This document shows, piece by piece, positions 23,750 through 35,608 of a stretch of DNA of 64,000 bases. The position numbers and the translations under genes are program-made. Source of the DNA: Capsaspora owczarzaki ATCC 30864 (Eukaryota > Opisthokonta > Filasterea); the NCBI RefSeq assembly GCF_000151315.2, contig NW_011887292.1, positions 2,023,181 to 2,087,180 of the forward strand. Direction: 5' to 3'. The notes beneath the pieces were generated by a model. The model was not told the DNA's origin. It worked only from the letters and a program-made list of their open reading frames with translations, and searched no databases. The first letter of the stretch is position 1; each line of letters begins with the position of its first letter.

Positions 23750-25798
23750 TTATTGTAGTGTGCACGAAGGAGCAGTGTCCTGGCTTAGTGATCGAGCATA
23801 CTCGTCTGCAACATGTCGCCGAATAGTGTTGAGCTCGACTCGCGAGACTTGGAGCGCGTTGAGCAATCTGTCCAAAGGCTCGTCCTCTGACGGGACGGCT
23901 TGAACTTGCTCATGTCTCATTCTCGTCGATTCGGGGTCTGTTCGAGGCGGAGAAAAACAAACAAAAATGGTGAGTGAGATTGCGCATTCGTTTGACTCAA
24001 CGAGATGAGAGGTGAAACGCACCATTCAACGCCAACAATAAACCGGCAGCTGGAGCTTGTCCCTTTGTTATGCTGCTGCAGACTTGGAGCAAGGAGCGGA
24101 GATCGCGAATGCATTCGGCTGCGCCATCGCGAGTGCGCCGACGGTTGTGAATCTCGTCCACAATGTTGCGATCAATGATTTGCTCCAGATCTTCGATCGA
24201 AATGAGAGACGTCACATTGAAACCGGGAGGCAAGGGTGCTGCAAAGCGCTCGACAAGTGCTGCCCGGAGCTGTGCATTGCGTTGTTGCAGGTCGAGGGCA
24301 ATCTTTGACAGGCGAATGTTTTCGAGCTGCTCTGCTTTTTCACTACCAAGAGGGGGGGGGGTTTGTCACAGTGCCAGCGTGTGAGTTGGAAGAGAGGTCC
24401 ATTACGGTGTTTTTTTTTTCTCACAAGTGTCCCTTCAATACAAAAATGGCACCTACCGTGCTAGCAGGTCTTCGAGTTGAAACACTTTCGATTGTGCATC
24501 GTCCCGCTCCTGATGGAGTTGAGCGAGCTGTCTTCGAAGGTGTTCCATTTCGTCGTATGCTTGCTCTAGTTGCGCGTGTGCTTGCGTCGCGGAATGGTGC
24601 TGCCCCAAGCGTTGAGACGGTGAGGACACAGCACTTTGATGAAGCCGAACAATGCCAAGGCACAAAGCCTCACAAACACGAAAGTCTCATCAACTTGGGC
24701 TCACCTGCTCGCGCAACAGCTGCTCCGCTTGCTGACGATCGTGCGATGCGTTGGTAATCACTTCCGCCTGCATGTCTTCCAAGGCGTGGATGCGCTGCAA
24801 AAGCTGTGCATGACCACGGTTGAAACTACGTTCGTTTTCTTGATTCTCCTGGTCCAGGAAGGGATGCTGATGAGCAGTATCAAACGTGTTAAAACTAGCC
24901 CCGAAGCTTTCGTGCAAGTCGTCCGTCGGGCCGACGGGATGCTGTTGTCGTTTCGCCGAATGCGGAGTGAAAAGCACAGCCTCGCCTCGAGCGTTCGCGG
25001 GATCTGGGTGTGTGCCGGGACGTGTCACGGAAGAATTTAGCGGTATTCTTGGCGTGTGAAAATCAGTGCGAGGTTTGGGAGGCTTCAATATCAAGCAGCA
25101 AAAAAATAAAATAAAAAAAAAAATCAGCAAAACAGCAAGAAAACGTCGAACGAAGAATGCCATACCTGTGGTGTTTCGGAAGCATGTGCCTGGTTGGCGA
25201 AAACAGGGGCCGGAGTGGGAGGATTGTCTAATTGTGCTGTACTTGTTGTACTTGCAGTCCTTGCAGCCCTTGCTGTGCTGGGGTGTGGTGTTGCGACCGG
25301 ATCTGACCTCGTCGACTGCCGGCTACTTGACAACAGATCGTGCACGCGTGCGTCGTCTTGTGCAGTGAACTGGACCTTGCCCGCATGTCTGTGATGTGCA
25401 TTTGCACCAGCGATCGATCTCGCATCTCCGAGGATGATGCCAAGGTACGTGTCCAGCAGATCGCCCGCTTGCACCAAGTCGTTTTCCCGCGACTGCAAAA
25501 GCCGTCTCAGACCCGAGGCCCCGATCTCTGGACTCATTTTCCCAGCGGCCGATGGATTGCGCACATCACGTCGATCCTTTTGCGTTGCAGGGGCCTGGGC
25601 TGGTGCTTGGCCTGGTCTGCTTGCTGATCTCGGCGGAGCCGCGCGGTTAGTGTGCGTCAAAGGGTCTTCGCGCCGCCTTTGCCCCTGTGGCTGCGTCTGC
25701 CATCCCGCTTCGGCTGCCCGTGGCGTCTGTCGCGATGCCATTGCCGGCGTGTTGCCTGCATACGGCGATGCGGGCATAGGTGGCTGATAGAGCGGCAT
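23750..25798 (-). CDS. Unassigned coiled-coil protein
   Basis: Five exons (25798-25166, 25082-24705, 24599-24457, 24342-24023, 23937-23750) join with consistent phases and good splice sites to give 553 residues. The N-terminal ~230 residues are disordered, rich in Pro/Gln/Arg/Ala. From about 270 to 440 the sequence is strongly helical with heptad-like patterns (AQLEQAYDEMEHLRRQLAQL; QLENIRLSKIALDLQQRNAQ). A conserved-looking helical domain follows (SLISIEDLEQIIDRNIVDEI ... IRDLRSLLQVC) with a short helical tail (LNALQVSRVELNTIRRHVAD). I do not recognise the family. The layout suggests a centrosomal, cytoskeletal or tethering coiled-coil protein, which is only a guess. It is head-to-head with NUP42, 236 bp between start codons. 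Confidence 0.75.
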
Positions 25799-26034
25799 TA
25801 TGTTGAAAAGTCGAAACGAAACGAAATGAACGCGGAATTTGAAACGGTTTCAAACTGAAAAATGGATGAAATCGAAAAAAAAAACCGCCAATAAAATGCA
25901 ATAATTCGAGACTGAGGCGGGGTTTGTTTCCGTTTTACGACATCTGCACAGAATAAGACCAATAGATTTGCAAGTAGTATTAACTCAGAAGAGAAGAGGA
26001 ACAAGTCAGTCTCTCTGTTTTGCTTGCTTTCCAA

Positions 26035-27981
26035 ATGGTGCAGCAGTGTCGTTACTTTGCAGCAGGCAACTGCCGAAATGGCGCCAATTGCACATTCAGC
26101 CATGTAAGCATGATGAACACGTTCACGAAAACAAACAAATGCGTGCGTGCTGCGTTTGACGACTGACTGGACCGCTGACTTGACGTGCAATGCAGGGTGC
26201 TGCTGGTCCGCCTGCGTCCATGTCGCGTGGCGGCGGCGGCGGCGGCGGCGGCGGCTTTGGGCGCGGCGGGGCCACTGGCCGTGGCGGAGGCTTTGCACCG
26301 CGAGGTGGGCATGCTGGCATGGCGACTGGCGCGGGCGGCTTTGGAATGGCTACGGGCGGCAGTGGAGGCGGCTATGGTCGAGGCGGCGGCGGCGGTGGCT
26401 ACGCAGCTCATGGCGCTCCCAACACTGGCTACCGTGGGGCACCCGCAAACACAGGCTTCGGGTTCCAGTCCAACACGGGCGGCATGGGACGCGGCGGCGG
26501 CGGCGGCGGCGGCGGAGGAAACACACGAGGCGGCGCTGCTCAGACGGGTTGGTCGGTAAGTTGGCACCTTTCGTTTTGCCGTCGTTCAACCAAACAATGT
26601 CAAAGAATGAACGTCGTGCTGGCAGCATTGGATGCACGCCACTGTGACTGTGCTCAGCTGTGACTGATCATTGGTGTGCCACGATCTGTTTTTCAACTTT
26701 ATCCAGAACCGAGGCGGATTCTCGCAACCTCAAACAAGCCACATACAACCTGCATCAATGGGCGGCGGCGGCGGATTTGCTCACCAAGGCGCAGGCCGTG
26801 GCGGCGGCTTTCAAGGAGCTGGGGGCTTTAACAACACCTCGCGAGGCGGCTCGCGTGGCGGAGGTGGGTTTGCCGCAAACAATGGTCGAGCCCCGGTCGG
26901 GACCAGCTCGTTTAATGGCAATCAATCTTTCAATGCTGCGCGAGGCGGCGGCAACAGCCAGCGCGGCGGCTTTGCTGGTGGTGCCAGTGCAGCCAATGCT
27001 CGCCAGGCCGAAGAGATCAAACTGGAGACGTTTCACGCCGAATTCCCCCAGCATTGGCCCTTGACTTCGTTTGGTGACCCAAACACACGCTCCACACTGC
27101 ACGGCGACATTTCGTTTGAAGAATTGCAATGGGACTTGTACGAGTTGCTCGGCACAGGCTCTGCTCAAGCCGCCGACATTCATGTAAGAGCTGGCGAAGT
27201 ATTTTGGGGCGGGGGTGGTGGTTTGGCGTGTGTCGGAAGATGGGCGGGGAGAAGAAATTGGTTGCTTTTTGTCGTTTTTTCCAGCAGAGCTTTGAAACTT
27301 GCCGACCTTTTTGTAAAACTCATCCTCGCCTCGCCTGGTCTCTCTTTGTGTTTGTGTTCTGTCCCCGCTACACAGCGACAACGGCATCAAATCTTACTCG
27401 AAGCGGCCAATTTACGGTTGGATCAGCTGCAAGCAAGGGGCCTTGACGCCGAGATTGATGAGCCATGGCTTCTCCCGGAATTTGCTGCGGTGAAGGAGCT
27501 GTTTGCAAACTCAACCCTCGCAAACGGAGTCTTCTCGCCTCCCGTCGAGTTTACCAGCGAAGACTCGTCAACTCATGTCGAGTACTTGAGAGCTCTATGG
27601 AAGGCCGCCAACGTTGGGTTGTTGCCTCCAGGCCTCGAGCCCGCAGCCGTGCTTGAGCACGTCCAACGAGAAGTTGTGGCGCTTGGATTGGACGTGAGCA
27701 TACTCGACGCTGGCTTGCTAGCCGCACCCAGCAGTTCTCTTGATGATGGCGGCTTTGGCAGAGGTGGCGCTGCGCCCTTTGCGGCCAGCCAGCCGGTTGC
27801 CAAGTCTCTATTCGGTGCGCCAGCGGTGCCCAGCGGCGGCGCCGCGGCTTCTGTCCCAGCGGCGGCAGTTCCTTCTGGCCCGCCCGTTGAGCTCGATCAA
27901 GACGAGCTTGATGCGTTCCAAAGTGCCAGCTTTACATTCGGGCACATTCCTGAAACCGCTCCACCACTACCGTTGTGTTAG
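26035..27981 (+). CDS. NUP42: Nucleoporin NUP42 (NUPL2/CG1-type CCCH nucleoporin)
   Basis: Exons 26035-26103, 26196-26555, 26707-27183 and 27376-27981, all phase 0, give 503 residues. Exon 1 is a complete CCCH zinc finger (CRYFAAGNCRNGANCTFSH, C-x7-C-x5-C-x3-H). It is followed by ~230 residues of Gly-rich FG and RGG repeats (GFGRGG, GGFAPRGG, GGFQGAGGF). A globular helical region (~240-390) follows, then an Ala/Pro linker. The C-terminus, ELDAFQSASFTFGHIPETAP, matches the human NUP42 end that binds GLE1. NUP42 sits on the cytoplasmic side of the pore and with GLE1 stimulates DDX19/Dbp5 in mRNA export. An uninterrupted frame runs through intron 3, but its content (a KLADLF-type stretch after GT and before a CACAG acceptor) is non-conserved. 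Confidence 0.85.
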
Positions 27982-28143
27982 TGCCATTTTCAGAACAGTT
28001 GTCTCTTGATGGGTTTTCAAACAAAAAACAACAAATCCAAGTTGATTTCTCCACTCCAATGAGATGATTTCCTGCAATGTGTCATAATAGTGCAGCACCG
28101 CTCCAGCACCACTCCTTCTTTTTCTGAGTTTCCTCCAACAATA

Positions 28144-30700
28144 ATGTTGCGCAGCTTTGGTCGCATCGTCCCGCCACTCACCCGACAAATGACGCGCTCT
28201 GCTGGCGGTGCGGGCGCTGGATCCGACATGGCCATCGAACGCAGCTCATCGTTGCTGATGCAGCAGCCTGCCTCTGTGTCTGTGTCTGGCGGTGCATCAG
28301 CTCGCGTCGCCTGCGTTGCTCGGGCGCTGAGCTCTGGTGCGCGGATGAGTCTCGCGCCTGCGCTCACTGCCGCTGCGTCATCCGCCTCAGCGATTGGCGG
28401 CGTGAACGGACCATCAGCAGCTGCTACCTCGCTGGCAGCCGCATCTGCTGCTGCGCTGGGCGGTCTCGACGATGAGATTGCGCTCGAGTTTGACGTGTCC
28501 GAGCTCCGCGCTCGTCGCCGGCTCAGCACTGCGCCTGTGGAAGTGTTCACCGAGTCGCATGTCGTCAGTCTGCTGGATGGCGCTCTTGCGACTGCCTGCC
28601 GCGCAGAGTCGGACCCTGCACTTGTACGTGGTGCCAATCGACAAGTCAGATTGGATTGAGTTTGTTTCGCGTGTGAATTTGGAGCGCGCTCACCTTGACG
28701 TGTCTCGTGTGTTTGTGTAGAAACAAGAAGCTCGTCGACTTGCGTTCCAAGTGTGCGAGTTGTATTGCTCCCTCGCAGAGGTAAGTTGGAGTTGATCACC
28801 ATCAGTTGATTCTTCAGAATCACTGTCAGAATCACACGCTCATCCCCGCTCGTTTCGCCACTTGTGGAACAATCCATGTATCACAGTCGTATCGCGAGCA
28901 CTTCTACTTGGATTTGATTCGTGCAAAAGGTGGCAACGACACGCAGGTTGGTTGATCGGTTGGATAATTTGCTGTGACATTCGTTCGGTGGCTCAATGAT
29001 TCAAACTCCTGGGCTTGGAATGAATAACTAGAAATTCGCGTACAAATCCCTGCTGAAGACCATCCTTGAGCTTCCAGGAGGACCGCGACTTCTTGTCGAT
29101 ATGCGAGGAGATTTGCTTGTAAGAATTTGTTTTTTTTTTGTTTTTTTGTTTTTTTTTTGTTCTTTGTCGGCCGTGGCTTTTGCATTTAACATCTGACGTG
29201 CTGCTCTTCGTGGCGCCAATGCTTTTCTCGCTTGACAGTCGCTCGTGCACCAAAACCAGCTTGATGCCGCTAGCGTTGAGCCGATCGATCAGCTTGGGGT
29301 TGATTTGCGCAACATTCTGAAAACAATCATTGTTGGCCATACCCACCTCACGCGACTGTCTTGGAACACTTCAGCTGCAATCTTGGAGAAGGTACGTTTG
29401 TCAAGCAGCTTGATTTTTTTTTTTCGGTTTCAGCCTGCAGTGCGGTGTGTTTTTGGTGTTTTTGTTCGATCGCTTCAAGACCCTTACTTGCTCGTTTCGC
29501 TTTGACAGGTCATGGGATACGAAGCCGTTCATCCGATGAACGGCTGGAATGACTTGAAGCGTCGAATTGGTCGGAATCGAATCTGCTTCTCCTACTTTGT
29601 TCCCCTCTTGCCCGGCGAACCGCTGATTGTGCTGCATACAGCGCTCATGACCCATCGTGCGGACAACATCCACAAGATTTTCGAAGAGCCGCATGATTCA
29701 CTGGCGTCACCCATCCCGCCGACCTGGGCCATTTTCTTCTCGTCGTCCGCCAGCCACAAGGGTAATGCGCTGCATTCGCTAGTCACCTAATTTTTTTCGA
29801 TGCTAATTGTTTCTTCTTTGATAGGTCTGAGTGGTGTTGGCCTGGGACACGATCTGATCATGGAGGCGGTGGCCTACATCAAGAAGCGGCATCCAACCGT
29901 CAAGAACTTTGCCACATTGTCCCCCATCCCACGTTTCCGCATGTGGCTCACTGCCAATTTGGCGGCGGCTGTCGCGGATCCTGCCCACCCGTTTAATGGT
30001 TTGGCCCTCCCTTCGTCGGGATTGTGTGTTGTTCCACCTGAATGCTCGACTCACTCTCGCGAATTGCCGTCATCTTTCAGATCTTGCATTAACGAAAGCT
30101 GAACTGAGCGTCGTTCGTCGTCTTGAGTCGCTCTCTGCCAAGGAGTACAGCACTCCTGCCGCAACTCTTCAGGTGCGAGTTTGGGTTGGCTCGACTTTTG
30201 TTCGTTTTGTATTTTTACTTTGGTCCATTGACGTCCCTGCCTCTTATCTTTGCCACACTCAGACCATCCTTGGCAACGACGATTGGAGCAAATCGCATCG
30301 TATTTCGGAAGCGCTGCGCGCACCCATGCTCCGCCTGGCTTCACAGTAATCCTTCTTGGTTTTTTTTTTCTTGTTTTTTTGTTTTCTGATAATTGCTTGG
30401 AGCGCACCAACTAACTGCTTTTTTCCCTCTTTGGTCGGTAGTTACGTCAATTTGAAAGTTGGCAAAAGCAGCTACGACCCAGTTGGTAAGAAGGATGGAA
30501 AGCTGCCGTTGATCAGTCGATACGATTTTGATTGTTGCTCACTCGAGTTCTGCGGTACTACTGCAGCCGCATTCCATATCGGCAACGGAGCCACTGCTGG
30601 CGACATCAACTGGATGGCAAACGCATCTCCCCGTGGAATGGCCGAGTCCTACGGCTTGATGATCAACTATCGCTACTTGAGTGTGAGCGAGGGAAACTGA
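28144..30700 (+). CDS. MLYCD: Malonyl-CoA decarboxylase
   Basis: Converts malonyl-CoA to acetyl-CoA, controlling fatty-acid synthesis and relieving CPT1 inhibition. Eleven exons fit: 28144-28623, 28721-28780, 28887-28946, 29032-29118, 29239-29391, 29509-29761, 29825-29998, 30081-30172, 30263-30345, 30442-30485 and 30567-30700, giving 539 residues. Family landmarks: VHPMNGWNDLKRRIG (~287), PGEPLIVLHTAL, IPPTWAIFFSSSASHKGLSG, FATLSPIPRFRMWL, DPVAAFHIGNGA with the catalytic-type His (~499), and GLMINYRYLS near the end. The N-terminus (MLRSFGRIVPPLTRQMTRSA) looks like a mitochondrial presequence. The protein ends SVSEGN, lacking the peroxisomal SKL tail of animal enzymes. The last intron is 81 nt with no stop and a length divisible by three, so retention would insert 27 residues. 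Confidence 0.93.
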
Positions 30701-30850
30701 GACGTTGTAATGAAATGAAGCATCAACAACGTCAAAATTGTTTGTTTATTTTTGCACATGGACTGAACCGCAGTTCAAAAACAAACCATACAGCAAACCA
30801 CACACCAACCCAAACAACCGCAGTCACGAGGATGACTGCACACAATCCGA

Positions 30851-33111
30851 TCACAGACTCAAATGAAGAACAATCGGGCAATGGTCGCTGCCGTACACTT
30901 GAGAGCGGATTTGGCTGTCTGCCACGCTCTGCATAAAGCGTTGGGAGACGACAAAGTAGTCCAGACGCCTGTCACAACAAAAATGCGAATGAGCAACCAA
31001 GTTCAAACAAAATTGGGAACGTCCTTTGCCAAACCGTACCAGCCAACGTTCAGGGCACGAGAATTGTGGCGGTAAGACCAGAACGAGTAGGCCGACTCTT
31101 CGGGGTACAGGACACGGAACGAATCAACAAACTCGGTTCCAAGAATGGTCGTAAAGCCCTCGCGCTCCTGAGGCGTGAAGCCGGCCGAACGCTTGTTGGT
31201 CTTTGGGTTTTTGAGATCAATTTCGTTATGGGCAACATTGAGGTCGCCGCACAGCACCACGGGCTTCTTGGCATCCAGGCTCAGCAGATAGGTGCGGAAC
31301 GCAACGTCCCACGTCTGGCGGTACGGCAACCTGTTGAAACGAGATGCCAAGGGGAGATGGGCAAACTTTCACAAAAAGAAACCATGCACAGTCAACACCT
31401 CACTCACGTTTCGAGCTTCTGTCCCGAGTTGGGCACGTAAGCAGTCACCAAGTAGAAATCAGCAAACTCTGCGGTGATCACTCGGCCTTCCGTGTCATGC
31501 TCCGGTACATCTGTCGTGCCAGCAATGCATTCGTAAGCAAGCGCCAATGAATGTGTATGAATTGATTGATCTCAGCGCCAACAGTGTCTGAGATGACTGG
31601 CGTGACAAACTCACTCAGGCCAAACGAGACACGGATCGGTTGGGTTTTCGAGTACATGCCAGTGCCGGCATATCCTCGCTTTTGGGCCGAATACCAGTAG
31701 CCATAGTATCCGGGCACGGCAGAGTCCTGCGGCGAGATCGTAACCAGTGAGCGCCACCACCACAACAACAAAATCAACACAGGACAGGACGAGAACGAGA
31801 ACGGTCGTTCGGCTGACTGACAGCGGGAATCTCGCCCTCGCCGCATTTTGTTTCCTGGATGCAAAGTACATCCGGCTTTTCGTACTCGAGATACTGCAAG
31901 CAGCCCTCCTACGTCAAGAGCACGGCGTGAAGCGCGACACAAAGTGAGTAAAGTTTTGATTCTCTGCTCGAGTTTTTGCTGATTGCTGTTGTTGTCGTTC
32001 CGGTTTTTTCGGTCACGGTCCTTCCTGCACCCCAGTCACATCGAGCGGCTCAACGCTCTGCTCGCCCAAAACGATACCTTGATGGCGTTCTTCAATCCGT
32101 TGACATTCCAGCACGCAATTTTAAAGTTGATGGGCTTGCCGTTGGGAGCCGCGCGACTTGTGGTGTATGTCAGGGTCTTGAGCGCTTCCGCCGAGAACTT
32201 GACGTTCGCAACGACCGTTTTCTCGGTCGCAGCGTCGGTCTGTGAGAGTTGGGTCAAAAAAAATGAATCTCTGGATCGGCATCCTCCACCTCCACCACCA
32301 CCACAACATGAGAACAACACGCACCTCGGCAGCATCGTCGTCTGCGTCGTCCTTCTCGGCTTTCTTGGCCGGAGCTTTGGCTTTCTGTGATTGTTTCAAA
32401 TCGTGAGCACCAAAAACAGACTGTCAACTCAGCTCACAACATGTCGCACCTTTCCTTTGCCCTTCACGCTGGCATCATCGGGCGTGTCGACTTCCATGGC
32501 ACTGGCAGTGTCCGAGGCAACAGTGACAGTCGTGGTAACAGTCGTCGTCGTCGTAGCGGTATTGGTGGTGGTGGTCTTGGCACGACTGGATCGGCGCTGT
32601 CGAAACGAAGCGAGTCAAGTGAGATGCATTTGACATGCAAACCAATAATATAAAACAAGAGCAAGTCAAAGTCCATTTCAGCTTGGCTTTGACAAGGTGC
32701 GCAAGATTGCATGAAAATGCAACACGTACAGCAGTCGGTGCTTCCTGCTCATCCTCGCCACCAGCGGCACTTGCGCTGGCCTTGCTCACGCGGGTCTTCT
32801 TGGTGATCTGCGAAATGCAAAACAGGACCGATTGCGAGAGTTTGTTGGAGTGAGCGAGTGAGTGAGTGAGCGGATCATGCATGAGAAACAAAGCGAACAA
32901 ACAATCACCGCCAACGCACAGGTGCAGCAACAGCAGCGGTGGTGGCGGCGGCAGCTGGATCGACGGCAGCGTCAGACGCAGATGCAGTGGCAGCAGTACG
33001 CTTGGTTGAGGCCTGGAGAGCGGACGGGTCATCCAAAGTGAGCACAACAAAGATGGAAAATCCTCAGAGAACTGTCAAAAATTGCAATGGCAAAAGGCTG
33101 ACGCGAGTCAT
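30851..33111 (-). CDS. APEX1: Apurinic/apyrimidinic endonuclease (APEX1/ExoIII family)
   Basis: Base-excision repair endonuclease that cuts 5' to abasic sites. Eleven exons fit: 33111-33103 (tentative), 33012-32920, 32807-32730, 32596-32450, 32384-32325, 32239-32078, 31908-31822, 31726-31615, 31510-31408, 31330-31040 and 30968-30851, totalling 419 residues. Residues 1-129 are a basic/Ala-Thr-rich tail, with an acidic patch DDADDDAAE, longer than in human APE1. The catalytic domain shows [11 protein letters not shown] (Asn174), CIQETK (Glu202), [35 protein letters not shown] (Asp313, Asn315), [16 protein letters not shown] (Asp384) and GSDHCPI (His410). All catalytic positions are kept. The 9-nt first exon (MTR) has a weak donor and could be wrong. 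It converges on MLYCD with 150 bp between stops. Confidence 0.93.
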
Positions 33112-33325
33112 TTTGGTCGAGCTCGGAAATGAGATAAATTTGACGAGTGAACAGCAACAACAGTTGAACATCATGATTGAAGATGATGACAGGTAACGTG
33201 TATGTCTTGAAGTTGAAGCGTTTAAGCGGAAAGGACGAGAAGGCCACCAGTCCCCTTTCTCTTGATTTTGCCGTCGCTCACTCACTCACTCACTCAAACA
33301 CTCACTCAAGCACAAAAACCCAACC

Positions 33326-34137
33326 ATGTCGAGCTCGCTTCGAACCGCACTGGCAACAATCACGCAAGGCGGCGCTGCTGCAGCCAGCCTGGGCAAGGAC
33401 AAGGCGGCGCAGTACAAGGGGTTGGTTGACCAAGCGTTCCAGCAAGCGGACGGCGCCCAGCTTCACGCCGACCTGTCCCTCCTGATCGAGACGAGTACGC
33501 GAAAGCAAACCAAACAAAAAGCCATCATCACGCAAACACCCAATCGAACAAGAGCAAAAGAGCGGCACAGTCAAACACGCGCGCGAACAGCCGTCGCTGT
33601 CGCTGTGAGAGCGCGAAGACAGGCGACTGAGACAAGCGAGCTCCATCCGTCCATTCACCATCCATCCATCCATCTATTCACCATCCCATAGATTGCGACT
33701 CAGAGTTGTGTTTTGCGTTTTTGTGCATCTTGTTGTTGTTCTGTGTGCTCACCTCTCCCTTCTCTTTTCCAGTCACCGACGATGCAGTGCCGAACGCGCT
33801 TTCCCGCCAACTCGTCACCGACATTATCAGCGGCCTCGTCGCCCTGGCTGACGGCCCAGCGGAGGCGGGCGGTGCAGCTGCATCGTTGCGGCTGTCGCTC
33901 CACTTGCTCGACCGTCTCCAGCCTCGCTTGGTCTCCTTTGAGAACCAAGCCAGTTGAAAAACCAACATCCAGACCTACTTGTTGTTGTTTACTGATTTCT
34001 TCGTGGTTTGGAACGTCTGGCGGAACAATTAGGTCACCAACCTTCGCCAACACTTGGCCAGCCTCTACGAGCAACAAGAGTCCTGGGGCGAGGCGGCTTC
34101 GATGCTGATTGGCATTCCCATCGAATCGAGCCAACGG

Positions 34138-34171
<34 letters not shown>

Positions 34172-35482
34172 CTTTTTTTATTATTGGGTGGTCTTTCATA
34201 TGGGGCTGACATTGGATCCACATCCTCATCAGAGTCGTCTCGCCCGAGTTCAAGCTCGGCATCTACCTCCGCATCGCGCAGCTGTACCTGGAAGATGACA
34301 ACCCGGTTCAGGCCGAAGCGTTTGTCAACCGCGCTGCAAACCATCTGTCGACCCGCGATCAACTGCTGCAGCTCAAGTACAAGGTCTGCTATGCTCGTAT
34401 CCTTGACAGCAAACGCAAGTTTATCGAAGCCGCACAGCGCTACTACGAGCTCTCGTACTTTGTCAACGACGCCGAGCGCCTCTTCTCCCTGACCTGCGCT
34501 GTCAACTGCGTCGTCCTCGCCTCTGCTGGCCAACTGCGCTCCCGCATGCTTGCCACCCTCTACAAAGATGAGCGCTGCCAAAAATTGCCCGTCTATGATA
34601 TTCTTCAAAAAATGTAAGAGTCGCTTTTTTGGTTTTTTCCTTGTTGGTGTTTTTCTGAGCCGTCTGGCTTTATGGCCATTGTCTCATTGTGCTACTGCTG
34701 CTGACGATTCTTTAGGTACATGGACTGGATTATCAAACGGCATCAAGTTCAGGCTTTCGCAGAGACACTCCAGCCCCATCACTTGGCCAAACTTGCTGAC
34801 GGTTGGTCGATTCTTTCGTGTCGCTCTTCATGTTGCCCCCACCCAACCTCATCGCTCCATCATTTGTCGTCATGTCTGTCCTGTCTCTTGTCCGTTTTCT
34901 ACTCGCAGGAACCTCAATCCTCGACCGCGCCGTCATCGAGCACAATCTGCTTGCGGCCAGCAAACTTTACGACAACATTACCTTTTCAGAGCTCGGCTCT
35001 CTGCTTGAGATCCCACCAGCACGGGTATGGCGATTGTTCCATTTTGATACTGTTTGGCTTCCGTTTTCATTCTCTGAACTCTGCGAAATCTGGTGGACTT
35101 TTTTTTGCCCGTCTTGTTCCTCTTCACCAACACTTGTTCATCATTATCAACCTCCAGGCGGAGAAGGTCGCTGCTCAAATGATTGCCGAAGGACGCATGA
35201 AGGGTGCCATTGATCAGATTGATCAGTTGATCCACTTCCAAGCAGGTACGTGACTTTGCGTTTTCGATGTGGTTTTATTTGTGATTTCGTCTGTCGCTCG
35301 CTCAGCCCATGTGTGGCTCACTTGCTCCGGCTGAAACACCGCCTTGATTTATTTCCTGGCATTGTCTAGACAATCAAGCCATCCAAAACTTCAACTCTCA
35401 AATCGAGGATACCTGCGTTCAAGTGAATGGCATCATTGAGACCATTGCCGCCAAGTACCCCGCGTTCACGCAACACCTTTAA
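33326..35482 (+). CDS. COPS4: COP9 signalosome subunit 4
   Basis: PCI-domain scaffold subunit of the COP9 signalosome, which removes NEDD8 from cullins. Exons 33326-33494, 33773-33948, 34033-34136, 34233-34613, 34716-34801, 34909-35024, 35158-35245 and 35370-35482 give 410 residues, against 406 in human. Strongly conserved segments include [44 protein letters not shown]-type [74 protein letters not shown] and [17 protein letters not shown]. Intron 2 (33949-34032) seems to use a GC donor (CAA|GCCAGT), since no GT position keeps the conserved frame. The gene is head-to-head with APEX1, 214 bp between start codons. Confidence 0.95.
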
Positions 35483-35608
35483 CGCTCGCGTGCCTTTTTA
35501 TCAGTTGTGTGCTCCTCGCACCTGCTGTGTGTGTGTATGTGTGTTGATTGAACGACAAGTTGATGTGTGTCAAGCTTGCGCAACATTCCAAATGATACCG
35601 TTTATTTC

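Noticed and set aside
27184-27375. Reading through NUP42 intron 3 as exon
   Set aside because: The segment has a GTAAGA donor and CACAG acceptor in phase 0 and its translation is G/W-rich then hydrophobic, unlike the flanks. Retention is possible but not the best model.
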